Assembly: GCA_900474095.1 (NCBI GenBank)
Contig: UCOA01000053.1
Location: 1-59,976, forward strand
Direction of reading: 5' to 3'
Source: Hyphomicrobiales bacterium
GTDB lineage: Bacteria > Pseudomonadota > Alphaproteobacteria > Rhizobiales > Rhizobiaceae
DNA length: 59,976 bases
Under the pieces are notes generated by a model. That model was not told the DNA's origin, did no database searches, and saw only the letters and a list, made by a program, of their open reading frames with translations. Each line of letters opens with the position of its first letter. Position 1 is the stretch's first letter. The translations under genes and the position numbers were made by a program. Below are positions 26,661-34,635 of this stretch, piece after piece.

Positions 26661-27530
26661 ATGGCCGCCCGATTCCCTTCATTATCCGCACTGAGAGCCT
26701 TTGAATCCGCCGCACGTCATTTGAATTTCGGGCGCGCTGGCGATGAATTGTTTGTTACGCATAGCGCCGTCAGCAAGCAGATACGCTTGCTTGAGGAAGA
26801 TCTGGGAGTGGCCCTTTTCGAAAGACGAAACAGGGCTGTTTTCCTCACCGAGGCGGGGCGACGGCTGCTTGTTACGATGAGTGAGGTGCTCCGCCAGATC
26901 GGCGATTGTTGCGATGAAATCAGAGGTGGCGGTTCGGCACCGCTGGTGGTCTCATGCGAACCGACATTCACGCAGCGTTGGCTAATCCCACGCCTCCCGC
27001 AATTCAATGCACTTCATCCGGATGTCGAGGTTCTTGTATTGGCCGCTGGCGGTCCGGTGAACTTCGACAGGAGCCATATCGATTTGGCACTAAGGAGAAG
27101 CGATTTTTCCTGGTCGCCGGAGCTCTTTATGGAAACGGTGGTCGAAGAGCGTGTCGGCCCCGTATGCGCGCCACGCCTGTTGGTTTCCGGCAGCGATGAT
27201 ATCCTCTCCCTGCCACGCATTCATTCGGCTACTCGTCGAGATGCATGGTCCCGGTACATCGCGGATAGTCGGATTGGAGGTCTAAATCCCCCCGGCAGCC
27301 AAGTGTTCGAACATTTCTATCTGAGCATCGAGGCGGCAATCGCTGGGCTAGGCGCCGCGATCGGCCCAGAACCGTTGGTAGCGGACGCCGTCGAAAGCGG
27401 GCAACTGGTGGCGCCGCGGGGATTCTCCAGCAACGGCTATAGCTATATCCTGTTGAGCCGCCTTCCCTTCGAAGGCGATGCCAGGAGACGAAACTTCCTC
27501 TCCTGGCTTCGAAGGCAGTTTGCCCCTTAA
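26661..27530 (+). CDS. LysR-type regulator (GcvA-like)
   Basis: 289 residues. Helix-turn-helix start FPSLSALRAFESAARHLNFG, HSAVSKQIRLLEEDLGVALF, then a periplasmic-binding-fold effector domain (SCEPTFTQRWLIPRLPQFNA). The LNFGRAGDELFVTHSAVSKQ pattern is the GcvA/AmpR subgroup. It is divergent from the DUF1537–PdxA2 operon and is its probable activator. No Shine–Dalgarno is visible before ATG 26661, which suggests weak or leaderless translation. The following 214 bases to the GntR gene hold no gene I can recognise. Confidence 0.9.
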   Translation: MAARFPSLSALRAFESAARHLNFGRAGDELFVTHSAVSKQIRLLEEDLGVALFERRNRAVFLTEAGRRLLVTMSEVLRQIGDCCDEIRGGGSAPLVVSCEPTFTQRWLIPRLPQFNALHPDVEVLVLAAGGPVNFDRSHIDLALRRSDFSWSPELFMETVVEERVGPVCAPRLLVSGSDDILSLPRIHSATRRDAWSRYIADSRIGGLNPPGSQVFEHFYLSIEAAIAGLGAAIGPEPLVADAVESGQLVAPRGFSSNGYSYILLSRLPFEGDARRRNFLSWLRRQFAP

Positions 27531-27744
27531 ACGGACAGACGCACGTTAGGCGGATCAAATGGCGAATATATCTTCCGAACGCTTCACCTCGCGCATTTTT
27601 CTTGGCAACAGCTGGCCAGCACCTTGGGACTGATACTTAGTAAGATTATCGACCAGACTGGCGAGATAGCGAAGATCGCGGCCGAGCCGGTTTCAGTGAA
27701 GACGCGACAACACCCTTTCAATACCAGATCGATCAAATTAGGTT

Positions 27745-28413
27745 TCAGATATTGGGGCCGAGTATATTTGTTCTGGCTTCTATAATGTGTTCGTACATGT
27801 TTCGCTCAGCCTCTCTGCTATCACGATCTTTGATTGCGTCGAGAATTGCCTGATGGCTGATGATATAGGCCTTCCTGCGCTCAGCGGTCAGTGATTGTTC
27901 TTTCATTTTTCCCCACAGATTTCCCGCCCGCACTGAGTGAATACCTTCATAGAGCGACGCAAGAAGACCGTTGCGCGCGGCTTGGACGATGATGCGATGA
28001 AAAACAGCGTCCCATTTTTCGAATTCGCCTAGTGATTCCGATGAGTTGCCTCGATCGATTGATTTCTGGATTTCTTCGATTTCCTGCGTGGTCGCCCGTA
28101 ACGCTGCCAACGCGGCGATCTTGGGTTCCATGATCAGCCGAGCCTCGAAAACTTCCCCCGGATAGGTGCGCAATGCGTCTCCTTCATTGCTTAACGGGCG
28201 ACGAAGGGCACTCGAGCTTACGCCGCTGCCAGCGATAAAGGTCCCTCTGCCAACGTGCCTGATAACGCGGCCTTCCTTCTCTAACGAACCAAGCATCCTT
28301 CTAAGGGCGGTACGGGGCAGTCCAAGTTTCAGCGCCAAGTCTCGCTCAGGAGGCAATCGATCTCCTGGTTCCAGACCTTCCGCCTCAATAAAATCTTTCA
28401 ATACCACGCTCAT
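27745..28413 (-). CDS. GntR/FCD transcriptional regulator
   Basis: 222 residues. N-terminal winged helix (FIEAEGLEPGDRLPPERDLA, LGLPRTALRRMLGSLEKEG), linked to a helical FCD domain (FEARLIMEPKIAALAALRAT, WDAVFHRIIVQAARN). The FadR-like LPPERDLA motif fits a repressor released by a small acid. ATG 28413 follows GGAGGG closely. Divergent from the DadA-like gene over promoter block B; the same ACCAAT/ATTGGT half-sites also precede the SSADH at 20.4 kb, so it probably controls both. Confidence 0.9.
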   Translation of the reverse strand: MSVVLKDFIEAEGLEPGDRLPPERDLALKLGLPRTALRRMLGSLEKEGRVIRHVGRGTFIAGSGVSSSALRRPLSNEGDALRTYPGEVFEARLIMEPKIAALAALRATTQEIEEIQKSIDRGNSSESLGEFEKWDAVFHRIIVQAARNGLLASLYEGIHSVRAGNLWGKMKEQSLTAERRKAYIISHQAILDAIKDRDSREAERNMYEHIIEARTNILGPNI

Positions 28414-28440
28414 GTGCCCTCCAATAATTTTTGCGAACCA

Positions 28441-28514
28441 ATTTGATCTGTATTGACACCAATAGCAAGACCAATCTTATACTAATCACGGGACCAATGC
28501 CGGATTGGTAGCGA
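28441..28514 (+). promoter_or_regulatory. Promoter/operator block, copy B
   Basis: TTGACA at 28453–28458 and TTATAC at 28477–28482 with an 18-base spacer form a strong sigma-70-type promoter. Four half-sites overlap it: ACCAAT at 28458, 28470 and 28493 and the inverted ATTGGT at 28504; the last two make the palindrome ACCAAT-N5-ATTGGT. Their 11–12-base or double spacing puts them on one DNA face. Nearly the same block occurs at 20281–20357. Confidence 0.65.
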
Positions 28515-28741
28515 ATGGCGCTGAAGTCCAAGGGGTACCAGCTATGCACTGCCGGAAGAAGGATTATCAGAGGCAGCATGCCGATGACGCGCGCGCGTGA
28601 GGTCGGCGGAACAGATGTCGACGTCATCGCATCGGCGAGGGGTCGGAAACGTTGCGTGTTCGCGATGAATAACTTGCGGGTGCCAGCGTTCCTGTCGGAG
28701 ATGACCGGATATTCATGAATGAAGCCAGAGGAATAGAAATT

Positions 28742-30076
28742 ATGCCGGTCGAGGTTCAGAAAGTCAGTGACAGCACCTCTTTTCCAACCCAGGTCGATGT
28801 CGTCGTCATCGGGGCAGGGATCGTCGGTACCTGCACGGCCTACGAGCTCACCCGAAAAGGGGTGTCCGTTGCTCTGCTCGAAAAGGGCATCGTCGGCGGC
28901 GAACAGTCAAGCCGCAACTGGGGATGGGTCCGCCAGCAGAACCGCGATATCCACGAACTGGCCCTTGCCATGTACAGTCTGCGGCGCTGGGAGGAATTGG
29001 GCACCGAGATAGGCCGCGATCTCGGGTTTCGTCGAAGCGGAATACTTTACTGCACCAAAAACGAGGCGGATGTCGCCCGGTGGGAAAAGTGGGGCCAGGC
29101 CGCACGCATTCAGGGATTTCACAGCCAGATACTCAGTGCTTCCGAGGCTAACGAGCGGACTTCGGGTGGCACATCCTCCTGGGTTGGCGGCGTTTGGTCT
29201 CCGACCGATGGGAGAGCGGAGCCCAGCCTTGCTGTGCCTGCCATCGCCGAGGCCGCGAAGGAAAACGGCGTATCGCTCCATCAGAACTGCGCCGTTCGGG
29301 GCCTCGACATTGCCAACGGCCGGGTAACAGGAGTGTGGACGGAACGAGGACTTGTAAAAGCGAGCACCGTTGTTTGCGCTGGCGGAGCATGGGCTTCCCG
29401 CTTTTCTCATCGTTATGGCATTGAGCTTCCGGTCGCAAACATCTCCGGGACAGCGATCAAGACGACCCCCGCGCCCGAAATCATTCAAGCAGGATGCCTC
29501 TCGGCTTCAAACTTCGTGTTGCGGCGTCGGACAGACGGCTCCTACACGGTTGCCGTGCCGGGACATGGTACGCTCGACATCACGCCGCGAGGAATGCGAT
29601 ACGCATTCAAATTCTACCAGATGTACCGCAGCAAGATCAGCAAGAAGCTCAAATATCGCCTCAACAGCAGCTTCTGGAGTGGTCCCGATGCGTTCGGCAG
29701 TTGGGAGAACGACGAGATCTCGCCGTTTGAAAAGAACCGCATTCTCGATCCGGCGCCCGACGCTGAACTTGTCAAGCTCGCCATCAAGAACCTTGAGAGC
29801 GAGTACCCGGCGCTCAAAGGGATTGGGGTCGAGCGCGCGTGGGGAGGGCTCATCGATACCTCTCCGGATCTCGTCCCCGTTATCTCAAGAGTGGAGCAAC
29901 TGCCCGGTTACGTGATTGCCGCGGGCTTCAGCGGACACGGTTTTGCTATCGGACCGGGGGCCGGTCGGCTGGTCAGTGAGATCGTCCTGAATGAAACGCC
30001 GATGACGGACATCTCACCCTATAGACTGAGCCGGTTCATCGATGGTTCAGCGATCAGACGTCCGGAAATGATGTAG
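28742..30076 (+). CDS. DadA-like FAD oxidoreductase
   Basis: 444 residues from ATG 28742, which follows GAGG by ten bases; ATG 28715 would add nine residues. FAD-binding Rossmann start VDVVVIGAGIVGTCTAYELT with GxGxxG, then the DAO-family EQSSRNWGWVRQQNRD loop and C-terminal GYVIAAGFSGHGFAIGPGAG. Glycine/D-amino-acid oxidase family; it should oxidise a secondary or D-amine to an imine at the membrane or in the cytosol. The long 5' leader (about 230 bases from the -10) contains no confident gene. A broken C-terminal copy lies at 23.4 kb and a more distant relative at 56.8 kb. Confidence 0.9.
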   Translation: MPVEVQKVSDSTSFPTQVDVVVIGAGIVGTCTAYELTRKGVSVALLEKGIVGGEQSSRNWGWVRQQNRDIHELALAMYSLRRWEELGTEIGRDLGFRRSGILYCTKNEADVARWEKWGQAARIQGFHSQILSASEANERTSGGTSSWVGGVWSPTDGRAEPSLAVPAIAEAAKENGVSLHQNCAVRGLDIANGRVTGVWTERGLVKASTVVCAGGAWASRFSHRYGIELPVANISGTAIKTTPAPEIIQAGCLSASNFVLRRRTDGSYTVAVPGHGTLDITPRGMRYAFKFYQMYRSKISKKLKYRLNSSFWSGPDAFGSWENDEISPFEKNRILDPAPDAELVKLAIKNLESEYPALKGIGVERAWGGLIDTSPDLVPVISRVEQLPGYVIAAGFSGHGFAIGPGAGRLVSEIVLNETPMTDISPYRLSRFIDGSAIRRPEMM

Positions 30077-30570
30077 CCGTCGACCGCGGGTGTAACGCAA
30101 GGTACTGTTTGTCACCTAGCCTCGTTCAGACGCGAGACCCCAAAACCCACAACTGCGTGGAGGCCATAAACCGGACAGAACTGACATCAAGGTCCCCGTC
30201 GAGTTTTGTGGTCTCAACTGTGATCGCGAACTAATGAAAAACCGCGCCGGGAAGGGGTGTTCGTGGGGAGAGGGCTTGGGCTCAAAGCGAGACCGCGATT
30301 TACAACTAGCCCTTGTGGGACAGTTTGGCTTCTTGTGGATTGAGGTGGAGTCAAAGGCGGCGGCCGGTTTTGTGGCAGAAGGTTACGAGCGTTTGACGAA
30401 GTGGGGGTACTATGATCAGCGATCCGGGCATCGTCTCGGCCCAGCTGGGACCTTCTTTGATCCCGACCGGGCCGAGGCCGCCACGCGCGAACAAACCGCG
30501 GCGCGCTGTGGCCACAAGGTTGAACATCCTGATGAGCCATCAGGCGCGGACCTTGCGGCTGAGCCCCGTC
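30077..30570. other. 494-base gap at left edge of tricarboxylate island
   Basis: I see no coding similarity on either strand. A seven-base hairpin CCTGATG/CATCAGG (30528–30544) lies 27 bases past the stop of the 903-residue gene but lacks a T tract. No transposase remnant, inverted terminal repeat or tRNA piece was recognised, although this is where foreign-looking genes begin. Confidence 0.4.
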
Positions 30571-33282
30571 TTAGACGACGTGCTTGCAGGCCGAGGCTGG
30601 CGTGCGCGTGTCCATGTTCCGGCCCCGATTGAGGTGGTCGTCGATTTCCGCCGCCGCACCGATCATCCGCCCGAACAGGAAGATGGTGAAGGCGGCGGTT
30701 TCCAGGTTGCGGTCGGTCATATTGCCGGCCTGATGATCCTTCCACAGCACCGCCAGCAACAGCGCCGCGATGATCGCATCGACGTTCACGCAGAATACAT
30801 AACGGCTGGCCCCTACCTCATAAAGCTGGCGCACTAGCTCGCGGTAGAAACGGTGGAAAACGTTGTATTCGCCGCGTTCCTCCATGAATTTCGCGATGAA
30901 GCGTTCGCGCGGGTCGAAGTTTTCCGATTTGCCCTTGAAGACCGGATGGTGGACGCCAGGCAGCGCGCGGACCTCTGTTCCCAGTTCCTTGGCCTGCGCC
31001 TTTTCGCGTTTGTAGGCCAGCGCAAATTCCCGTGCCATCGCCGTCAGATCGAGCCCATGCGCGGGATCTGTCGGGTCCTTCAGCCCCTTACCGCGGAACT
31101 GCTCCAGCAAGAATGCCATGCCCTCGAAGCCGTTACCGCCGTGGCTATAGCCGGAATGGGTCAGGAAGCCGACCATCGCCTTGTTGATCTGCACCCGGCC
31201 GGGCGTCTGCGGGCCATCGGCGGACACCGCGCCCTTGGCCCCCTGTGCAGTGATCGACCCCGGCCCGTTCGAGATCAGAAGCCCGATCAGGATCTGGACA
31301 TAAAGCGCCTCGGTGGGATCGGGCTTCTTGCCGGTCATCGCCAGACAGCAGATATCGGCCATGGTCCAGTGCGAGAAACGTTCCTCGCGCGGAATACCCC
31401 ACAGGCTGCCAGAGCGGTGATGCTCGCCCGGAATGGTCGCGCCGACCATGACGCCGTAAAGCCGCAGATACCACGGCAGCGTCTCGGCCGTCAGACGGCT
31501 GATGCGCTTGCGAGCCAAGGGACCCCAGGCGATGGTCGTGGTGATCGCGGCCAAGATCGCGTCGCGCGACAGCCGTTGGTCAAAGCCCAGCAAAAACCGC
31601 AGGAACACCGACTTGCCGCCCCGCGCTTTGATTGCGGCCAGCATGGCTTCAGGTCGGGGATCATCTGCATCCTCGGGCGTGGCAAGGAACAGCGCCCGGG
31701 TTTCATCGTCCACCGAGATATCCGACACGTCGAAGTCGTCGTCCCGGCCGTCGCACAGGCCCGATTGGGCGAACAACGTGATCAGCGCGCGGGCACAGGC
31801 CAGCGCGCGTTCAACCCGGCGCGGGCCGGTGATCGCCGCCGCTACCGACATGACCGTGTTGGGCGAGTTTCCGGCATCTCGCGCCGCATCCGCCGCCAGC
31901 AGGATCGGGTCGCCGACCAGATTGACCTCGGCCGCCACGGCCACGTCCAGCAAGGCTCGGTCATGGGCATCGGCGATTTCGTGGACCAAGGGAAGCGCGA
32001 ACATCGCCTCAAGCGGTTGCAGCGCCAGATCCAGCACGCGGTGGCCGTGGACGCTGGTCACCTGCGTCTGCGGGTCCATCAGCGACGCGCCCGAGGCGTC
32101 CTTCATCGACTGCCGCGCCATCACCGCGCCGATCTGCTGCGACCGGACGGCGATCTGTTCATCGTAGGGCGCTGGCGCGACGACAGTGGGCAGGACCAGA
32201 TCAGGGGGCAGTGTCAGGCCCTGATCGTTGGCGATCCACGGCTTGAGCGACAAGGACCCTCGCGGAGCGAAATCCGGCTGGATGCCGTTCAGCGCCATCA
32301 CGGCTGTCAGGGCCGCAGGAATATCGGCGATATTGGTGACAAGGGCTCCCTTGGCGGAAACATGCGGTGTTTCGGGCGTGTAGATTCCCCCGACACCGAA
32401 TGCCTCCATGAACCAGCGTTCCTTGTCCTCGGCGCTGTCGCCCGAGCCGGCCATCGCCCCGGCATGGCCGACGGCGCGGGTCAACTTGGCCTTCCAGCGG
32501 CCGACGACGCAGGCCACGACCGGCTTCTGCCAGTCGATGTTCTTTTCGTAATAGCCGCCCGGTTCGGCGTAGAGCACTCCCGCCTTGCTGCGCTGATCCT
32601 TGGCAAAGGCCAGCGCAAAGTCGCGCGCCGCATATTGGATATAGACGTCCTTGCCCGACGAGATCAGCGTCGTCGTGCCCCAACCCGCCGTGGTCAGGTA
32701 TTGTGCAATGGTCGTGGTGAAGCCACCCGAGTTGGAAAAGATCGCGACCGAGCCCTTGACCAGAGACTCCTCGGGGTGATCGCCGCCCAAGGCGCCGCCG
32801 ATGCGGACGCGGTTCCAGCTGTCTGCCACGCCAAGACAATTGCCGCCGATGACATCGATGCCATTCGCCTGCGCCATCGCCCGAATTTCGCGTGCGTCAT
32901 GCACTGCGATCTTTTCGGTGATGATGACGATCTTGCGCAGGTCAGGATTTACGCGGATCAGTTCTGCCACGCCGTCCCGCACACCAGCAGGCGGCAGATA
33001 CACCACGCCAGTGTTGAAGCTGTGACCGGCGCGAATGCCCTCCAGCACGGTGTTGAACACCGGGATATCGCCAGCAGGCGTCTTCAGCACCTGACCCGAA
33101 CGGCCGGGCGAGGTGCCGAAGACAACGTTGCCGCCGGAAAAGGCATTGCTGACCGGGGTCACGGTTCGACTTTCGCCGCCAAGGATATTCAGCACGCAAA
33201 CACGATCCTCGGGTGAGGCGATGGCTTCGAGCCGGTCCAGGCCAAGGAAATAGGGTAGGCCGGAAATTGCTTGTTGTCGCAT
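30571..33282 (-). CDS. ATP-citrate-lyase-like large subunit (SucD–citrate synthase fusion)
   Basis: 903 residues. The N-terminal third is a SucD-type CoA-ligase domain: SNAFSGGNVVFGTSPGRSGQ, GGNCLGVAD, FSNSGGFTTT and the phosphohistidine motif VGHAGAMAG. The C-terminal part is a citrate-synthase-like lyase: THSGYSHGGNGFEG, LPGVHHPVFKGKSENFDPRE and VNVDAIIAALLLAVL give the His, His and Asp equivalents of the citrate synthase triad. This is the AclA layout of two-subunit ATP-citrate lyase, but about 300 residues longer. Where ACL and citrate synthase have a DHG motif this protein has ISNGPGSITAQ (His to Asn, by-eye alignment), hinting at a different acid. Its partner is the ATP-grasp gene ending ten bases upstream. 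Confidence 0.85.
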   Translation of the reverse strand: MRQQAISGLPYFLGLDRLEAIASPEDRVCVLNILGGESRTVTPVSNAFSGGNVVFGTSPGRSGQVLKTPAGDIPVFNTVLEGIRAGHSFNTGVVYLPPAGVRDGVAELIRVNPDLRKIVIITEKIAVHDAREIRAMAQANGIDVIGGNCLGVADSWNRVRIGGALGGDHPEESLVKGSVAIFSNSGGFTTTIAQYLTTAGWGTTTLISSGKDVYIQYAARDFALAFAKDQRSKAGVLYAEPGGYYEKNIDWQKPVVACVVGRWKAKLTRAVGHAGAMAGSGDSAEDKERWFMEAFGVGGIYTPETPHVSAKGALVTNIADIPAALTAVMALNGIQPDFAPRGSLSLKPWIANDQGLTLPPDLVLPTVVAPAPYDEQIAVRSQQIGAVMARQSMKDASGASLMDPQTQVTSVHGHRVLDLALQPLEAMFALPLVHEIADAHDRALLDVAVAAEVNLVGDPILLAADAARDAGNSPNTVMSVAAAITGPRRVERALACARALITLFAQSGLCDGRDDDFDVSDISVDDETRALFLATPEDADDPRPEAMLAAIKARGGKSVFLRFLLGFDQRLSRDAILAAITTTIAWGPLARKRISRLTAETLPWYLRLYGVMVGATIPGEHHRSGSLWGIPREERFSHWTMADICCLAMTGKKPDPTEALYVQILIGLLISNGPGSITAQGAKGAVSADGPQTPGRVQINKAMVGFLTHSGYSHGGNGFEGMAFLLEQFRGKGLKDPTDPAHGLDLTAMAREFALAYKREKAQAKELGTEVRALPGVHHPVFKGKSENFDPRERFIAKFMEERGEYNVFHRFYRELVRQLYEVGASRYVFCVNVDAIIAALLLAVLWKDHQAGNMTDRNLETAAFTIFLFGRMIGAAAEIDDHLNRGRNMDTRTPASACKHVV

Positions 33283-33292
33283 GGCTTTCTCC

Positions 33293-34567
33293 CTAGGCCG
33301 CGATGTTCATGGAGCGTGCGATCTGCTCGCGCCCGCCGGCGCGCATCCAGTCGTCGATGCGCTTGGCGTAATTCACGACCTCGGAAATCGCGCTGTCGAA
33401 GCCGAAGAAGCGGTACGGCACGCCCAGACTGTCCAGCGTATCGGCCAGATTGCCCATGCCGCGCACCAGGTTCGGACCGCCGCGCCCCACGACGACGTAG
33501 AGCGGTACCGGCCCATGCTTGGAAAAATGTTCGCGCAGCGCGTCGCCCATGCCCCGAAAGGTTTCGAGGATGTCGGTGTTGTTCGACTTGCCGCCGATGA
33601 TGAACAGCACGTTGGTTTGTTTCAGGAAATGGCGATAGCAGATCGCGGCCACCGCCTTCATCTTCTCATAGGGCGGGTTACCGCCAAAATCGGACGAGAT
33701 GATCGCGGCCTCGCCCAGAACCTCGGTCACAAGGCTGTTTGCGCCGCCGCCAAAGGTCGGCGCAAGGATGCTGCCGGCTTCGTTGATCACGAACACATCC
33801 GATTGACCCTGGTGGGTCCGCAGCTGATTCACTTCTTGTTCGAAATCCGAAATGTCGGCAGCAAAAAGGTGCGGCGGCAGGCCCAGGCGACCAACACGAG
33901 GATCGTCGCGGTCGAACCCGCACTTGAAGTCACAGGCAATCGGCGTCAAGCGCCCTTCCTTGCCCGGCCGCATGCGGATCGGGTTCAGCTCCAGCGTGGT
34001 CATTCCGTAGTGGTGCATCAGCTCCCACAACTTTGGCAGATGCTGGACCAGCGGCGAAATCACCTCTTTCGGCGCGCCGATATCAGTCAGCGCATTGGCC
34101 ACGACAAACGCCTTTAACCCGGTCAGGGCATCGAAGGGGATCGAGGCGATTTCGGTCTTGTCCAGCTCTTCGATATCGACCCCGCCGCGATGGGTGATTG
34201 TCATGGTCGGTGCGCGATATCGGGTGTCGTCGGTGATCGAAAAATAGATCTCATGCTCGGCCGGAACGCCCGCTTCGAAGGTGACGCCATTGGCCTTGGC
34301 GGTGGCGTTACCGTGGCGGTGTTCCGCGAAATACAGCCGTTCCTTTTCCGCCAGGGCCGTGCGCAGGTCGCGGGCCCTGCCGATCAACCCGGCCTTGCCC
34401 TTCATGCCGACGCCGCCGCGAAAGACGGGCTTGACGAAGACAAGGCCGTGGCCGTCTATCATCGCCTGGATCTGGTCTTCGGACGCATCGGGTCCAAGCA
34501 CCTCGGTCGCGGGAAAACCGACATGGGCCAGCAATTGTGCACCCGTGAGCATTCCGGTCACTTCCAT
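33293..34567 (-). CDS. ATP-citrate-lyase-like ATP-grasp subunit
   Basis: 424 residues, starting at ATG 34567 with AGGAGG five bases upstream; the long open frame above it runs antisense-like into the terminator and tctA. N-terminal ATP-grasp fold (MLTGAQLLAHVGFPATEVLG, FVKPVFRGGVGMKGKAGLIG, LELNPIRM with the metal Asn) as in SucC/AclB, then a CoA-ligase/citrate-binding flavodoxin-like domain (ILAPTFGGGANSLVTEVLGE, VLFIIGGKSNNTDIL, VVGRGGPNLVRGM), similar to the citrate-binding domain of ACL. It should use ATP to phosphorylate the partner's His and form an acyl-CoA of the imported acid. Ten bases separate it from the large subunit. Confidence 0.85.
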   Translation of the reverse strand: MEVTGMLTGAQLLAHVGFPATEVLGPDASEDQIQAMIDGHGLVFVKPVFRGGVGMKGKAGLIGRARDLRTALAEKERLYFAEHRHGNATAKANGVTFEAGVPAEHEIYFSITDDTRYRAPTMTITHRGGVDIEELDKTEIASIPFDALTGLKAFVVANALTDIGAPKEVISPLVQHLPKLWELMHHYGMTTLELNPIRMRPGKEGRLTPIACDFKCGFDRDDPRVGRLGLPPHLFAADISDFEQEVNQLRTHQGQSDVFVINEAGSILAPTFGGGANSLVTEVLGEAAIISSDFGGNPPYEKMKAVAAICYRHFLKQTNVLFIIGGKSNNTDILETFRGMGDALREHFSKHGPVPLYVVVGRGGPNLVRGMGNLADTLDSLGVPYRFFGFDSAISEVVNYAKRIDDWMRAGGREQIARSMNIAA

Positions 34568-34594
34568 GAGTTCCTCCTGTAGTTCCTGAAATAT

Positions 34595-34627
34595 GCAAGA
34601 AAGGAACACGGCCCGAAGGCCGTGTCC
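34595..34627 (-). terminator. Intra-operon terminator/attenuator
   Basis: On the minus strand GGACACGGCC-TTCG-GGCCGTGTTCC forms a ten-pair stem (one bulged A) with an extra-stable TTCG loop, followed by TTTCTT. It lies in the 68-base gap between tctA and the ATP-grasp gene, all in one direction, so it should reduce read-through from the transporter genes to the enzyme genes. Confidence 0.75.
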
Positions 34628-34635
34628 GGAAGTCA

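Noticed and set aside
28515-28718. 67-codon ORF in the leader of the DadA-like gene
   Set aside because: Overlaps the downstream start with ATGA but has no ribosome-binding site, no family similarity and arginine-rich composition; could be a leader peptide but unsupported.
30528-30544. Hairpin after the ACL-like large subunit as terminator
   Set aside because: Stem of seven pairs but no T tract follows on the minus strand.
30853-33216. 787-codon open frame antisense to the ACL-like large subunit
   Set aside because: High-GC antisense shadow; the minus strand has clear catalytic motifs and this frame has none.
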